Below are positions 57,601 through 61,640 of a DNA stretch of 64,000 bases, in pieces. Source of the DNA: Eonycteris spelaea (lineage: Eukaryota; Chordata; Mammalia; Chiroptera; Pteropodidae). The notes beneath the pieces were generated by a model, which saw only the letters and a list, made by a program, of their open reading frames with translations, was not told where the DNA came from and did no database searches. How positions within the stretch are numbered: position 1 is the first letter of the stretch; each line of letters begins with the position of its first letter. The stretch covers positions 9,835,501 through 9,899,500 of the forward strand of contig PUFA01000003.1 in NCBI GenBank assembly GCA_003508835.1, given 5' to 3'. The position numbers were made by a program, and so were the translations under genes.

Positions 57601-59954
57601 ATCCTCATGCACAGCTATTAGGAATGTATAATGATGCAGTCACTTTTGAAAAGAGCTGGCAGTTCCTCAAAAGCTTATACAAACAGAGTTCCTACATGAC
57701 CTACCAATTCTACTCATAGGTTTCTATCCAAGAAAAATGAAAACATGTTCACATAAAAACTTGTAGCACTATTATTCATAGTAGCTAAAAGTAGAAACAA
57801 CCCAATGCCTACCAATTGATGAAAGAAAAAATTCATACAATGATTATTTGGTCGTCAAAAGGAATAAAGTATTGATAGATGCTACAACAAGAATAAGCCT
57901 GGAAAACATGCCAACTAAAGGAAGCCAGTCACAGAAGACCACATATTGTATAATTCCATTTAATGAAATGCTAAGCATAGGCAAATCTATAGAAACGAAG
58001 CAAATGTGTGGTGGGCTGGGGAAGGCAGGAGGGTTTGGGGGAGATGATGGCTTAAAAGGAATGGAGTTTCTTTTTGGGTGATGAAAGTGTTCTAAAATTG
58101 ACTGTGGTGATGGTTTTGCAACTATATGATATACTAAAAACCACTGAACTGTATACTTTAAATGGGTGAATTGTATTGTATGTTAATTATATCTCAATAA
58201 AGCCATTATAGAACAAAATGGTCACTTACTTTTTAGTTACACTCTATTACATTTATCATGGAAATTATAGCTATGAGTCTTCATAAAAGCCATGGAATAT
58301 ATCCCTTCAAAAAGAAATTCTCTTTCTTTAAGGGAGATAAAGATAAAGCAGATAGAAATAGAGGGGAAATCTTCGTTACTGAATGATTACCATGTCTGAC
58401 ATTTTACCTACTCAGTCTTTTATACAGTATTTTATACAGTATTTTTTCCTACTAAGCCCATTTTTGTCTTCTTTGAACACTTTAAGAAACTAAAGAATGT
58501 CTTATCTTAATACAAAATGTTCAACCAATTTTCCTTAGTTTATGTCTTGAGTTCTTTATTTCAAATTTGATCAATTCCTTTCATAAATACTTATTTTTGC
58601 AGAGATAATGTGAAGATTCAAGATATTATATAGTAAGATGGCTGGTAGTCAGTAAATTATTGTCACTATTCTATAGGAGATGGAGGATCCTAAAATGATG
58701 AGCAAAAGTACAGAGTGGGAGAATACAAAGATTATATCCTACAGACGCACAAGTCATGTGTCAAGAAAAGAAAACCCCTGGCAGATAATCACAGACCAAA
58801 GTGAGAGAACTGCCAGTAGCATCAGTAGCATCATGATCATCATTACCACTATTACTACCCTTACTATCATCACCAGCTTCACCCGACGCTCTCTACCCAA
58901 AACGTCTATTGTATGCTTTTTTCCCCCTAATTATGAAGCATTTACACATATGGAAACGTGCCCCAAATCAAGTAATAACACATCATTTCCCCTAGTGGTA
59001 TCAAGCTTTTAAAAAAATGTGAAATATAATACCAATCCATTTTCATTTCCTCTCTCCCTTATAATAACCACTATCTTAGAATATAGTGTTACTCATTACT
59101 ATGCATGTTTTAACTGCAACTATAGGTATCTGTAAACAACACAGAGTAATGTTTTCCATGTTTTCAAACTTTACTGAGTGACATACTGGTCTGTACCTTG
59201 CTTTGTTAGTGCAATAGTTTGCTTATTTGTTTTTTAATTCAGGCATGTTTCATGTAGCTCTAGTTCATTCATGAAAACTGCTGGAAAGCACTATATTATA
59301 TGAATATCAAAATATACTTGTCCATACTCTTAATGAGATATTTAAACTGTTTCTAATTTTATTATCAACAAGCAGCAATAAACACAATCCTTGAGCACAG
59401 GTATTAGTTTCTACGATACATTTCTAGAAAGAGAACTACTAGGTCAAAGAATGCATGCCTTCAACTTCCTTAGAGCTTCCTAAATTGATCCTTTTACGCT
59501 CCAAAGAGCAGTGTGAGAAAGTTCCTCATCCTCAATAATTTTGGTATCGTCATACTTTTTTAATTTTGCAAACTAAAGAATATAGAGTGGTATCCTACTG
59601 GTCTATTTTTTCTTGATTAATAAGATTAAGTATCATTTATTGGCCTTTCAGGTAGTCTCTCGCATGAAATGCCTTGAACAGTATTGCCATTTTTCTATTG
59701 ACACCATTTTTCTACTGATTTATGGTAGTTCTTAAAACAGTCTGGTACCTTTATCAATTATATGTGTTTTTAAATGCTCTTTCCAAAAAAAAAAAAATAA
59801 TAATAATAAAAAATAAACCTGTTGCTGATTTTGAAATCTAGGAAGCGAAGATAATTCCTGCCTTCTCAAAGTTCGCAGCTATTTCCCACACCTTTATATC
59901 TAGGTTTCTCAAACTTTTCTGGCCACTCTCAGAAGATGAATTCCTCCATGAGAG

Positions 59955-60010
<56 letters not shown>

Positions 60011-61284
60011 ACTGAAAAACAAAGCTCTATATCAATTCCTTCTATTTGCATTAACCACAAGCAAACACACAAGGGAAGTTTCTCTTCATTCTATATAGCC
60101 AATGCCACATCTCTCTCTCGAATTAATACATCATATAGCTTTCATATGGGTCAGTAACAGAGGCATCTATTTTATTAATAACGCTCGGTTTAAACTGTTA
60201 ATTAATTATTATCGCTACATCAGAATGTTTGAAACAATAAAGAGTGCCCACTCTCTATTCAATGAATTAAGATACAAACCCGCACTAAACAAATGAATAT
60301 TTTTTAGTCGTACTAACACACAATCAGTTCTTACAGAAAAAGATGCTCTGCAGAAGTGAAATGATTCTGGATATTTTAGTGACAGCAAACCAATGTTCAA
60401 AAAAGTTAAGTTCATTTACATAAGCATTATTGAAGGTCTTGCAAAATACAGACGCTGCCTTAGACGTTCCTAATCACAGAACATTACAAGACCTTAGATT
60501 ACTTAACCCAACTCCTTCATATTCAGGTGAGGCAACTACAATCCAGAAGTCAAGAACTCTGCTTAATTCAGGTCCTCTAAAATTTATAAATTCAGGGGTC
60601 TTTCCACTGAATCACACATCATCTTTTAGACTCCTCAGTTCTAAAACTCTGATTCCTCTATTAATTTTACAAGATTAAGCTGATACGTTATAGAAATGAC
60701 GGCGGTAATTCCCAACCCGACATCAATCTTTTCCTTTCCACTTCCCTACCTATCACCTACCTCCCTAGTCTCCATTACTGCTGTGCAGAAAGAAAAAAAT
60801 AATAATCTGACTGCCTGAATTTCTGGCCTAATTAGGTGCGGAATCCTGAGCCCCTGGTTACTGTTTTTGTGTTAAAATAGAAGTTCTTTTTTAATCCTTC
60901 GCTCCTGTATTCAGCAATACCTATCAAGCGCCGCCGATGCGGAAGCGCAGCGCACGCTGCTCCTGCGAGCCCCCGAAACCTGGGAGCCGGGAGCGCGGGG
61001 CAGGGGGCGTCGGGCAGCTGGGGTCGCTGCGAGACTGTTTGCCGTGGAGCGGCGCAGGGGGTCCCGGTGCCTCCAGGGAACAGGCCGGGGAGGCGGGGGG
61101 GGGGGGACGGCGGCGGACGGGGGGGAACTCACCTTTACGCAGTTCCCGCTCCCACACGGTGACGAGGGCGCGAGAGTGCTTGCGGTGGTGGATGAGCCAC
61201 AGGGACAAGGTCTGCACACTCTGCTGCGAGTTGCTCAACTCCGACAGCTTCTTCTCCAGCGCCGCCTCTGAGAAGGCGGAACAT
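2345..61284 (-). CDS. RPRD1A: RPRD1A (P15RS), whole coding gene in seven exons
   Basis: Regulation of nuclear pre-mRNA domain-containing protein 1A. Family knowledge: a nuclear protein whose N-terminal CID domain (about residues 1-133) binds the phosphorylated C-terminal domain of RNA polymerase II; it pairs with RPRD1B, helps RPAP2 remove Ser5 phosphate, and was first named P15RS as a cell-cycle and Wnt-linked factor. Seen here: exons at 61133-61280 (plus ATG at 61282-61284), 38390-38519, 35550-35656, 35373-35470, 33075-33201, 32803-32978 and 2345-2494, all with GT-AG borders and phases that join without gaps. The CID is in exons 1-3, a charged linker in exon 4, and the C-terminal coiled-coil region in exons 5-7. 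The product ends in GDIYSED, which separates it from RPRD1B. Excluding the start region the frame is open throughout. Oddity: one extra base at 61281 separates the ATG from the reading frame. Confidence 0.96.
2495..3483. other. Intron 6, 3' end: nothing recognised
   Basis: Intronic AT-rich sequence next to the exon 7 acceptor. No repeat family or conserved coding segment was recognised. Confidence 0.4.
3484..3668 (+). mobile_element. MER5A-type hAT-Charlie DNA transposon relic
   Basis: Starts with gtgtttctcaactccaactg, then gcacatcagaatcacct, which follows the MER5A end, and closes with an aaaagctccc-type inner segment as in the consensus I recall. Non-autonomous, ancient and diverged. Confidence 0.65.
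4491..4620 (-). mobile_element. MIR SINE fragment
   Basis: Contains tttattgaatgtctattatatgccaggca and a following tttaatcctttcagtaaccc, the reverse complement of the MIR 3' half. The inner end (tgtgaaaacatactttccca) is decayed. Confidence 0.7.
5215..5960 (+). mobile_element. Probable L1 5' region fragment
   Basis: A more GC-rich block beginning agactgacttctggcatggc, with short open frames but no intact gene. It lies just before an L1 3' end in the same orientation, so I read it as the 5' part of an internally deleted L1. The family assignment is tentative. Confidence 0.4.
6105..6760 (+). mobile_element. L1 3' end (ORF2 end plus 3' UTR)
   Basis: Contains tgcagcattattcacactag, gaatggataaagaagatgtggc and ggaggaaatcctgccatttg, the usual end of L1 ORF2, followed by a 3' UTR ending in ctcaataaaact. 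A CA/CG repeat is embedded at 6581-6629. Reading frames are broken. Confidence 0.9.
6581..6629. repeat. (CA)n-(CG)n-(CA)n microsatellite
   Basis: About 49 bp of uninterrupted alternating purine-pyrimidine sequence: a CA run, then mostly CG steps, then a CA run. It lies in the L1 3' UTR. Confidence 0.95.
7190..7945 (+). mobile_element. L1 3' end, second copy
   Basis: Contains caatgagataccatttcata, gatgtggagaaatgggaac and the 3' UTR ending tatctcaataaaactgttaa. An older and more diverged copy than the one at 6105, in the same orientation. Confidence 0.88.
8405..9280. mobile_element. Ancient long interspersed repeat, family not named
   Basis: Begins cagcaaacatttcttgagca, then gtgccagtcactatattgga, and continues with a purine-rich body (gaggagaggtgagaacacaa; gggaaaatcactgcagctgt). 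The same layout recurs at 26850, 35740 and 36860. I recognise the pattern as an old mammalian repeat but cannot name it with confidence. Confidence 0.45.
9281..10090. other. Intron 6 segment, nothing recognised
   Basis: Contains a short open frame at 9296-9586 with no recognisable domain and a purine-rich ggcgggagcggggg patch near 9979. No gene or repeat can be supported. Confidence 0.4.
10091..10152. repeat. 31-bp tandem duplication
   Basis: The unit containing acgtagatagtatgtaccct followed by tgaaaat occurs twice with a period of 31 bp; the copies are nearly identical, which indicates a recent duplication. Confidence 0.9.
10678..10778 (-). mobile_element. MIR fragment
   Basis: Shows atccattttatagatgatac, then gaaaactgagcataaattgttcaa, matching the reverse complement of the MIR core. 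Confidence 0.55.
10779..12119. other. Intron 6 segment, nothing recognised
   Basis: AT-rich sequence without long open frames or a recognisable repeat. Confidence 0.35.
12120..12480 (+). mobile_element. Possible L2 fragment
   Basis: C/T-rich sequence ending in ctactccaagggcaggaacc, which resembles the L2 3' region around 'aagggcagggacc'. The rest is too diverged for a firm call. Confidence 0.35.
12888..13022 (+). mobile_element. MIR fragment
   Basis: Contains taagcctcagttgcttcctt, then acaaaacaggggcatc, the MIR core with the 3' half decayed. Confidence 0.55.
13591..13975 (+). mobile_element. Tigger2-type DNA transposon split by a MER2-type element
   Basis: The left end reads acagctgacccataaacaac and the right end reads ttcaaacctgttgttcatgg, both like Tigger2-related non-autonomous elements. 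A complete MER2-type element sits inside at 13690-13899. No transposase frame remains. Confidence 0.7.
13690..13899 (+). mobile_element. MER2-type element nested in the Tigger2 copy
   Basis: Begins cagtcgtccctcagtaccca, then ggggattggttccaggatac, and ends gatacagagggccaactg, the terminal inverted repeats of MER2-like Tigger derivatives. A TA is present on both flanks, as expected for a mariner/Tigger target duplication. Confidence 0.85.
13976..15196. other. Intron 6 segment, nothing recognised
   Basis: AT-rich intronic sequence with no supported gene or repeat. Confidence 0.35.
15197..15370 (-). mobile_element. MIR SINE
   Basis: Reads gtgcttactatatgctattg, then taatgaaactaaaacacaat and caacaggtaggggccaagaa, the reverse complement of a nearly full MIR. 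Confidence 0.65.
16560..17120 (-). mobile_element. L1 or HAL1 5'/ORF1-region fragment
   Basis: Contains ttgaatgttctgggttttct and ggtgttttagttctatcatttg, features I associate with the reverse complement of old L1/HAL1 ORF1 regions. The plus-strand open frames here are incidental. Confidence 0.5.
17909..18940 (-). pseudogene. RAN: RAN processed pseudogene
   Basis: A retrocopy of RAN, the small nuclear-transport GTPase, in intron 6 and in the same orientation as RPRD1A. It has no introns, a 3' UTR copy at 17930-18264 and a terminal A-tract (poly-T at 17909-17921 on the plus strand). The ATG is at 18898-18896 ([11 protein letters not shown]) and the original TGA at 18267-18265. The span is 634 bp against 651 expected, so bases are missing. 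The P-loop is changed (GGNGPGKTT), an in-frame stop follows near codon 38 next to a deletion after GEFE, and more stops come later. Flanking 13-mers tgcatatgtgcgt (17895-17907) and tgcatgtgtgcat (18941-18953) look like an aged target-site duplication. It cannot encode a working GTPase. Confidence 0.96.
18954..20486. other. Intron 6 segment, nothing recognised
   Basis: Very AT-rich sequence with no long open frame and no repeat family I can name. Confidence 0.35.
20487..20600 (+). mobile_element. MIR fragment
   Basis: Reads tgtgcctcagtgttctcatt, then aaaacagatataatagtatc, and ends near aataaatgctattag, the MIR 3' half. Confidence 0.65.
20601..22579. other. Intron 6 segment, nothing recognised
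   Basis: AT-rich sequence with short open frames that lack domains. No gene or repeat is supported. Confidence 0.35.
22580..22910. other. GC-richer block of unknown origin
   Basis: Clearly more GC-rich than its surroundings (for example ctgggcctggaggggacact). It could be a diverged LTR or a gene fragment; I recognise neither. The minus-strand open frame at 22600-22818 has no known motif. Confidence 0.3.
22911..24066. other. Intron 6 segment, nothing recognised
   Basis: AT-rich sequence with a TA-rich stretch near 23320-23430. No gene or named repeat. Confidence 0.35.
24067..24276 (-). mobile_element. MIR SINE, near full length
   Basis: Contains acgaggaaactgaggtacag, then agaggtaaaatactctgcct and cactgaataagtggcgaggc, the reverse complement of the MIR core and 5' half. 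Confidence 0.85.
24277..26256. other. Intron 6 segment with A-runs, no gene
   Basis: A-runs at about 24572-24595 and 24626-24640 suggest old retroposon tails, but the elements cannot be identified. A less AT-rich stretch at 25020-25250 has a 77-codon open frame with no known motif. Confidence 0.35.
26257..26466 (-). mobile_element. 5S rRNA-derived SINE, copy A
   Basis: On the minus strand it starts at 26466 with gtctgtggccatgccaccct and follows 5S rRNA for about 117 nt, including the box A-type agctaagcagggtcgggcct and the box C-type tggatgggagacc of a type-1 Pol III promoter. An A-run, a body beginning agggattgtaagttgacaag and an A-tail follow. A short caaact on both sides may be the target duplication. 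It lies in intron 6 in the sense direction of RPRD1A. Confidence 0.93.
26540..26840 (+). mobile_element. L1 ORF2 C-terminal fragment
   Basis: Contains aaagacacttcttcaaaaga, ggccaacaagcatgtgaaaa and accacaatgagatactgcct, all typical of the end of L1 ORF2, with frame breaks. Confidence 0.88.
26850..27330. mobile_element. Ancient long interspersed repeat, family not named
   Basis: Contains cttcctctcatagacctcac, gtgataagtacaatgaagg and gaagaggtgacacatgaaca, the same order of motifs as in the repeats at 8405 and 36860. Confidence 0.45.
27331..27949. other. Intron 6 segment, nothing recognised
   Basis: No supported gene or repeat; the minus-strand open frames here have no known motif. Confidence 0.35.
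27950..28250 (+). mobile_element. Old L1 3' end fragment
   Basis: Contains gagatgttcactgtagtact, then gtttataatgttaaatagaaac and a later aaaaggacagtatacaaaat, matching the 3' end of old L1ME-type elements. Confidence 0.5.
28251..29479. other. Intron 6 segment, very AT-rich
   Basis: Includes a TA dinucleotide repeat at 28611-28648; otherwise nothing recognised. Confidence 0.35.
28611..28648. repeat. (TA)n microsatellite, interrupted
   Basis: Two TA runs separated by aaaac; the arms could pair with each other. Confidence 0.9.
29480..29960 (+). mobile_element. Old L1 3' fragment
   Basis: Contains gaactagctattctattcta, ttctggaaatcaatcctgca and cctcatttttttaaatgaggta, the order found near the end of ORF2 in old L1s. 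The open frame at 29580-29798 is a relic piece. Confidence 0.5.
29961..31056. other. Intron 6 segment, nothing recognised
   Basis: AT-rich sequence without supported features. Confidence 0.35.
31057..31204 (+). mobile_element. MIR SINE
   Basis: Reads gaccttgggcaagatattta, atctctgtgcctcagtttcc and ttaaaatggggataattctt, a clear MIR core and 3' half. Confidence 0.9.
31205..32802. other. Intron 6, 5' end: nothing recognised
   Basis: Intron sequence below the exon 6 donor. An A-run at 32700-32713 could be a retroposon tail. No gene is supported. Confidence 0.35.
32803..32978 (-). CDS. RPRD1A: RPRD1A coding exon 6 (coiled coil)
   Basis: 176 nt encoding [20 protein letters not shown] through [11 protein letters not shown], the main coiled-coil segment. 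The acceptor TTCTTAG is above 32978. The donor is GTGCGT (32797-32802), chosen because it alone gives phase 0 joining to GAATAC in exon 7; it is weaker than the GTAAGT-like donors of exons 3 and 5. It opens the 30.3-kb intron 6. Confidence 0.95.
33075..33201 (-). CDS. RPRD1A: RPRD1A coding exon 5
   Basis: 127 nt encoding [20 protein letters not shown] and on to [11 protein letters not shown], the start of the RPRD-type C-terminal helical domain used for homo- and heterodimerisation in the family. The acceptor TTTTTAG is above 33201 and the donor GTAAGG below 33075. Intron 5 is only 96 bp. Confidence 0.97.
33385..34927. other. Intron 4 sequence, mostly unrecognised
   Basis: The stretch at 33385-33490 (gaggagttcatattctagtg; ggagacagagtgacagtat) resembles the start of the unnamed ancient repeat seen elsewhere. 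The remainder is AT-rich without supported features. Confidence 0.35.
34928..35087 (+). mobile_element. Bat-type L1-derived or SINE 3' tail repeat
   Basis: Contains gaacacacagtacaatatac, ttgtacacttgaaacatata, then attttattaaccaatgtcaccccaa. I recall this tail from bat genomes as a frequent repeat end; whether it belongs to L1 or a SINE I cannot say. Confidence 0.45.
35373..35470 (-). CDS. RPRD1A: RPRD1A coding exon 4 (charged linker)
   Basis: 98 nt encoding [20 protein letters not shown] and on to SPSEPPQ, the linker between the CID and the C-terminal coiled coil. KKPRKR is basic and could serve as a nuclear localisation signal (inference). The acceptor AATTCAG is above 35470 and the donor GTAGAA below 35373. 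Confidence 0.96.
35550..35656 (-). CDS. RPRD1A: RPRD1A coding exon 3 (end of CID)
   Basis: 107 nt encoding [20 protein letters not shown] and on to LEQLKQAL, the last CID helices. RVLSIWEER is the usual signature of this family at this position. The acceptor is TTTAG next to 35656, and the donor GTAAGT is at 35544-35549. Intron 3 below it is only 79 bp. Confidence 0.97.
35740..36262. mobile_element. Ancient interspersed repeat, left part
   Basis: Begins with gtttactaagcaccattacg and gcagcgatgaaaacagacat, and continues to aatctgagatctgaagact. The same family appears to resume at 36860 after an L2 fragment. Confidence 0.4.
36265..36859 (+). mobile_element. L2 LINE fragment, 3' end
   Basis: Ends gcaagctccactagaacaga, tctttgtcttgttcattac, atatcctcagggcctagcac and atagtaggcagtcaatag, which follows the L2 3' end closely. 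Confidence 0.75.
36860..37620. mobile_element. Ancient interspersed repeat, right part
   Basis: Contains ggagtctgaagaggtagaca, ggaggtgccattgactgaga and agaaattcaataggcaattg, which match the later part of the unnamed ancient family. Confidence 0.45.
37621..38389. other. Intron 2, 5' end: nothing recognised
   Basis: AT-rich sequence below the exon 2 donor. The plus-strand open frame at 37976-38368 is AT-rich, lacks any known motif and runs antisense to the gene; it is not supported as coding. Confidence 0.4.
38390..38519 (-). CDS. RPRD1A: RPRD1A coding exon 2 (CID core)
   Basis: 130 nt encoding [20 protein letters not shown] and the following helix to KHVS. The [10 protein letters not shown] stretch is the conserved CID core that faces the polymerase C-terminal domain peptide. 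The acceptor is TTTTTCAG at 38520-38527 and the donor GTATGA is directly below 38390. It starts at phase 1 and ends at phase 2, matching exons 1 and 3. Confidence 0.97.
38570..38647. repeat. 39-bp perfect tandem duplication near the exon 2 acceptor
   Basis: The unit from ctttcttaatacctaaattt through gcggtttgagaactacaa occurs twice in a row with period 39 and no differences. It lies 50-127 nt upstream of the exon 2 acceptor in intron 1. Confidence 0.96.
38648..40281. other. Intron 1 segment, nothing recognised
   Basis: AT-rich sequence; short open frames with no known motifs. Confidence 0.35.
40282..40498 (-). mobile_element. MIR SINE, near full length
   Basis: Contains actattttaagtacttacat, gccattattatctgcatttg and ggatttgaattcaaaacgtc, the reverse complement of MIR. 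Confidence 0.75.
40555..41040 (+). mobile_element. L1 3' end
   Basis: Contains aagtgtccttcaactaatga, tggataaacgaaatgtggtc and gaatggtggctgacaggggc, typical of the end of ORF2 and the 3' UTR. Confidence 0.9.
41340..43860 (+). mobile_element. L1 with internal deletion (5' UTR, ORF1, start of ORF2, then 3' end)
   Basis: Starts with an L1 5' UTR-like block (agactagccaagatggccta; gaaaaccagtggaggttgtg). ORF1 follows from about 42290; its C-terminal part is still open at 42875-43135 and has [18 protein letters not shown], the ORF1 C-terminal domain. The start of ORF2 (endonuclease region, caagagattcacttcagatt) is at about 43310-43430, and the sequence then jumps to the ORF2 end and 3' UTR (ctgagtggactaagtcagag to gaaactaatataatattgaa). 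The middle of ORF2, including the reverse transcriptase, is missing. Multiple stops make it dead. Confidence 0.85.
44000..45669. other. Intron 1 segment, nothing firm
   Basis: A short MIR/L2-like piece (tttgccatgtgccagggatc) lies near 44340. Other sequence is unrecognised. Confidence 0.35.
45670..45995 (+). mobile_element. L2 LINE fragment
   Basis: Contains atccttcagatctcagttaa, gtgggtccctctattttgtc, cctgaccaccgactacac and agagcaccctgtacttttcc, in the order of the L2 3' part. Confidence 0.65.
46330..46860 (+). mobile_element. Old L1 3' fragment
   Basis: Contains gcaaatttcacttctagaat, ttatcctattgacatgttcc and atctatacaatccaatacac, as in the end of ORF2 of old L1s. It ends near a 13-base G run at 46844-46856. 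Confidence 0.6.
46844..46856. repeat. G homopolymer (13)
   Basis: Direct read. Long G runs are prone to sequencing length error. Confidence 0.9.
47314..47547 (+). mobile_element. 5S rRNA-derived SINE, copy B
   Basis: The head 47314-47430 follows 5S rRNA (gtctacggccatgcaccctg), with the box A-type agctaagcagggtcgggcct and box C-type tggatgggagacc intact. An A-run is at 47432-47448, the body at 47449-47507 (gggattgtaagctgacaagg to ggctgcctcacct), and an A-rich tail to 47547. A 63-nt stretch of the head is identical to copy A. It lies in intron 1, antisense to RPRD1A. It is not a functional 5S gene, because it is fused to the SINE body and tail. Confidence 0.95.
47790..47885 (+). mobile_element. 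Short L1 3' tail
   Basis: Ends in catgctgtatacctaaaacg, then acatcaattacctctcaataaaac, the 3' UTR end seen in other L1 copies here. Confidence 0.6.
48208..48392 (+). mobile_element. hAT-Charlie (MER5-type) relic
   Basis: Starts atgctcaaacttcagtgtac and ends ggggaccacgcttttgagaa, with inverted ends of the 'tctcaaa...tttgagaac' kind. Confidence 0.65.
48786..49705. mobile_element. hAT-like DNA transposon relic, copy A
   Basis: Begins agtagttctcaaattttcaa and has gaactccaaagaccttttgt, then gggtcacatctaccaatac. It shares this end with copy B at 55183-55674 in the opposite direction. I cannot name the family with certainty. Confidence 0.5.
49845..51660 (+). mobile_element. L1 (ORF2 reverse transcriptase to 3' end) split by Tigger2
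   Basis: The RT region is at 49860-50050 (aaagctgtccccctaggatc; gttcacagatgacataattt, where the catalytic FADD motif reads FTDD). The L1 continues to 50547, is interrupted by a Tigger2-type element, resumes at 50842 (aatggaacagaatagaaagc), then skips sequence near 50930 and runs to the ORF2 end and 3' UTR at about 51660. Frames are broken. Confidence 0.9.
50548..50841 (+). mobile_element. Tigger2-type non-autonomous DNA transposon inside L1
   Basis: Begins cagttgaccttgaacaaaac, then aggtttgaatagccgtaggt, and ends attattcaagggtcatcta. TA flanks both ends (50546-50547 and 50842-50843), the expected target duplication. Confidence 0.88.
51699..51722. repeat. Short (CA)n microsatellite
   Basis: CA-rich run with a few CG steps, just after the L1 3' end. 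Confidence 0.8.
52260..53330 (+). mobile_element. L1 ORF1 region and downstream spacer
   Basis: Contains aagctcaagaagctcaacaa, acattataatcaaactgtca, attaacagccaatttctcac and cagcaggcctgtccttcaag, the C-terminal half of ORF1. The old L1 spacer follows (gggtacataacatataaaga). The open frame at 52785-52973 is the end of ORF1. Dead copy. Confidence 0.8.
53430..53960 (-). mobile_element. L1 3' end, opposite orientation
   Basis: Contains tgtgcaaccatcaccactat, tagcatgtatcggaacttca, ttcctttttatggctgaata and atttcattgtatggatatac, the reverse complement of the ORF2 end and the 3' UTR. Confidence 0.92.
54590..54845 (+). mobile_element. L2 LINE 3' fragment
   Basis: Contains agaagtcttccctgattgcc, then attccatgaagacagttatg, and ends caacaggtatctgctgaata, the L2 3' end. 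Confidence 0.6.
55183..55674. mobile_element. hAT-like DNA transposon relic, copy B
   Basis: Contains atccatgaagtcagaactat, gacattatttgcctttttca, and ends with cacataaatgcaatatttgg then ggttcttcaaatttttaaga, the reverse complement of the start of copy A. Confidence 0.55.
55675..57289. other. Intron 1 segment, nothing recognised
   Basis: AT-rich sequence. A small 12-bp repeat (cccagtagctat) occurs twice near 56626-56650. No gene is supported. Confidence 0.35.
57290..58220 (+). mobile_element. L1 3' end
   Basis: Contains aatagacatttctccaaaga, atggccaataagcacatgaa, ctttggtggagatgtggaga, and ends tatatctcaataaagccatt. ORF2 end and 3' UTR, with broken frames. Confidence 0.93.
58985..59740 (-). 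mobile_element. Old L1 3' fragment, opposite orientation
   Basis: Contains aactactaggtcaaagaatg, then aattgatccttttacgctcc and caggtagtctctcgcatgaa, resembling the reverse complement of old L1 3' ends. Confidence 0.5.
59741..60929. other. Intron 1, 5' part
   Basis: Holds a long CA repeat and a possible MIR-like piece near 60510-60560 (ttcaggtgaggcaactacaa). The rest is unrecognised. Confidence 0.35.
59956..60008. repeat. (CA)n microsatellite, about 26 units
   Basis: An uninterrupted CA run of about 53 bp; likely polymorphic. Confidence 0.98.
61095..61125 (+). repeat. G-rich tract just inside intron 1
   Basis: A 12-base G run at 61095-61106 and a 7-base run at 61119-61125 with GG steps between; the second run ends two bases from the exon 1 donor. 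It could form a G-quadruplex on the strand that is the template for RPRD1A. Confidence 0.75.
61133..61284 (-). CDS. RPRD1A: RPRD1A coding exon 1 (start of CID), ATG out of frame by one base
   Basis: Read on the minus strand, 61280-61133 encodes [12 protein letters not shown] through [10 protein letters not shown], the first helices of the CID, ending with one base of the next codon at a GTGAGT donor (61127-61132). The ATG is at 61284-61282, but one extra base at 61281 follows it, so the ATG reads MFRLLRG rather than MSAFSEA. In the SAFSEA frame the codon before Ser is TGT, and an in-frame TGA lies eight codons upstream of that Ser with no ATG between. Residues about 39-40 are Ala-Leu where I recall Pro-Ile in human. 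The exon sits in the CpG island. Confidence 0.93.
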
Positions 61285-61434
61285 CCCCTCCAGCACCGCG
61301 TTCACCGCCGTTCCCACGCGGTGGGGCTGAGTGGGAGGAGAGTTTCGCCGCACTCGCCGCGGCCTCGCCATCACCCCACCCTTCCTCACGCCCTCACCAC
61401 CGCGCCACTACATCCAAGACCGGCCGCAAACCAG

Positions 61435-61444
61435 CAAGATGGCG
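61435..61444 (+). promoter_or_regulatory. YY1-type site
   Basis: caagatggcg matches the YY1 core AAGATGGCG, about 150 bp upstream of the ATG. Such sites often lie close to the start of transcription in TATA-less promoters. Confidence 0.6.
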
Positions 61445-61456
61445 TCCGGCCGGCAG

Positions 61457-61464
61457 TGACGTCA
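61457..61464. promoter_or_regulatory. Perfect cAMP-response element
   Basis: The palindrome tgacgtca lies 173 bp upstream of the ATG within the CpG island. CREB/ATF family proteins bind this site when unmethylated. Confidence 0.65.
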
Positions 61465-61477
61465 CGGACCACCCACG

Positions 61478-61485
61478 CCCCGCCC
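61478..61485 (-). promoter_or_regulatory. GC box (Sp1/KLF type)
   Basis: ccccgccc on the plus strand, GGGCGGGG on the transcribed strand. Other GC-box-like motifs lie near 61527 and 61594. Confidence 0.5.
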
Positions 61486-61640
61486 TCGGAAGGGGAGCGG
61501 CCAAGACGCCGGACCTCCGGGAGCAATAGGCGGGCCCAAACCAGCGCCCGGGATGTGGACTGGGGCGTGCCGCCTGGATTTGAGCCAGAGGTTGGGCGGG
61601 GTTTCTCCCCACCCAGAATCTTCCCGCGGGAGGAAAATCT

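Larger units (their letters stand above)
60930..61640. promoter_or_regulatory. RPRD1A: CpG island over RPRD1A exon 1 and promoter
   Basis: Strongly GC- and CpG-rich compared with the AT-rich window, and covers the donor side of intron 1, exon 1 and about 350 bp upstream of the ATG. No TATA box is evident. The pattern fits a broadly expressed TATA-less promoter. Confidence 0.9.

Noticed and set aside
61135..61389. 84-codon minus-strand frame starting upstream of exon 1 and including the displaced ATG
   Set aside because: Within exon 1 it reads the wrong frame of the CID. It is a consequence of the extra base at 61281, not a separate gene.
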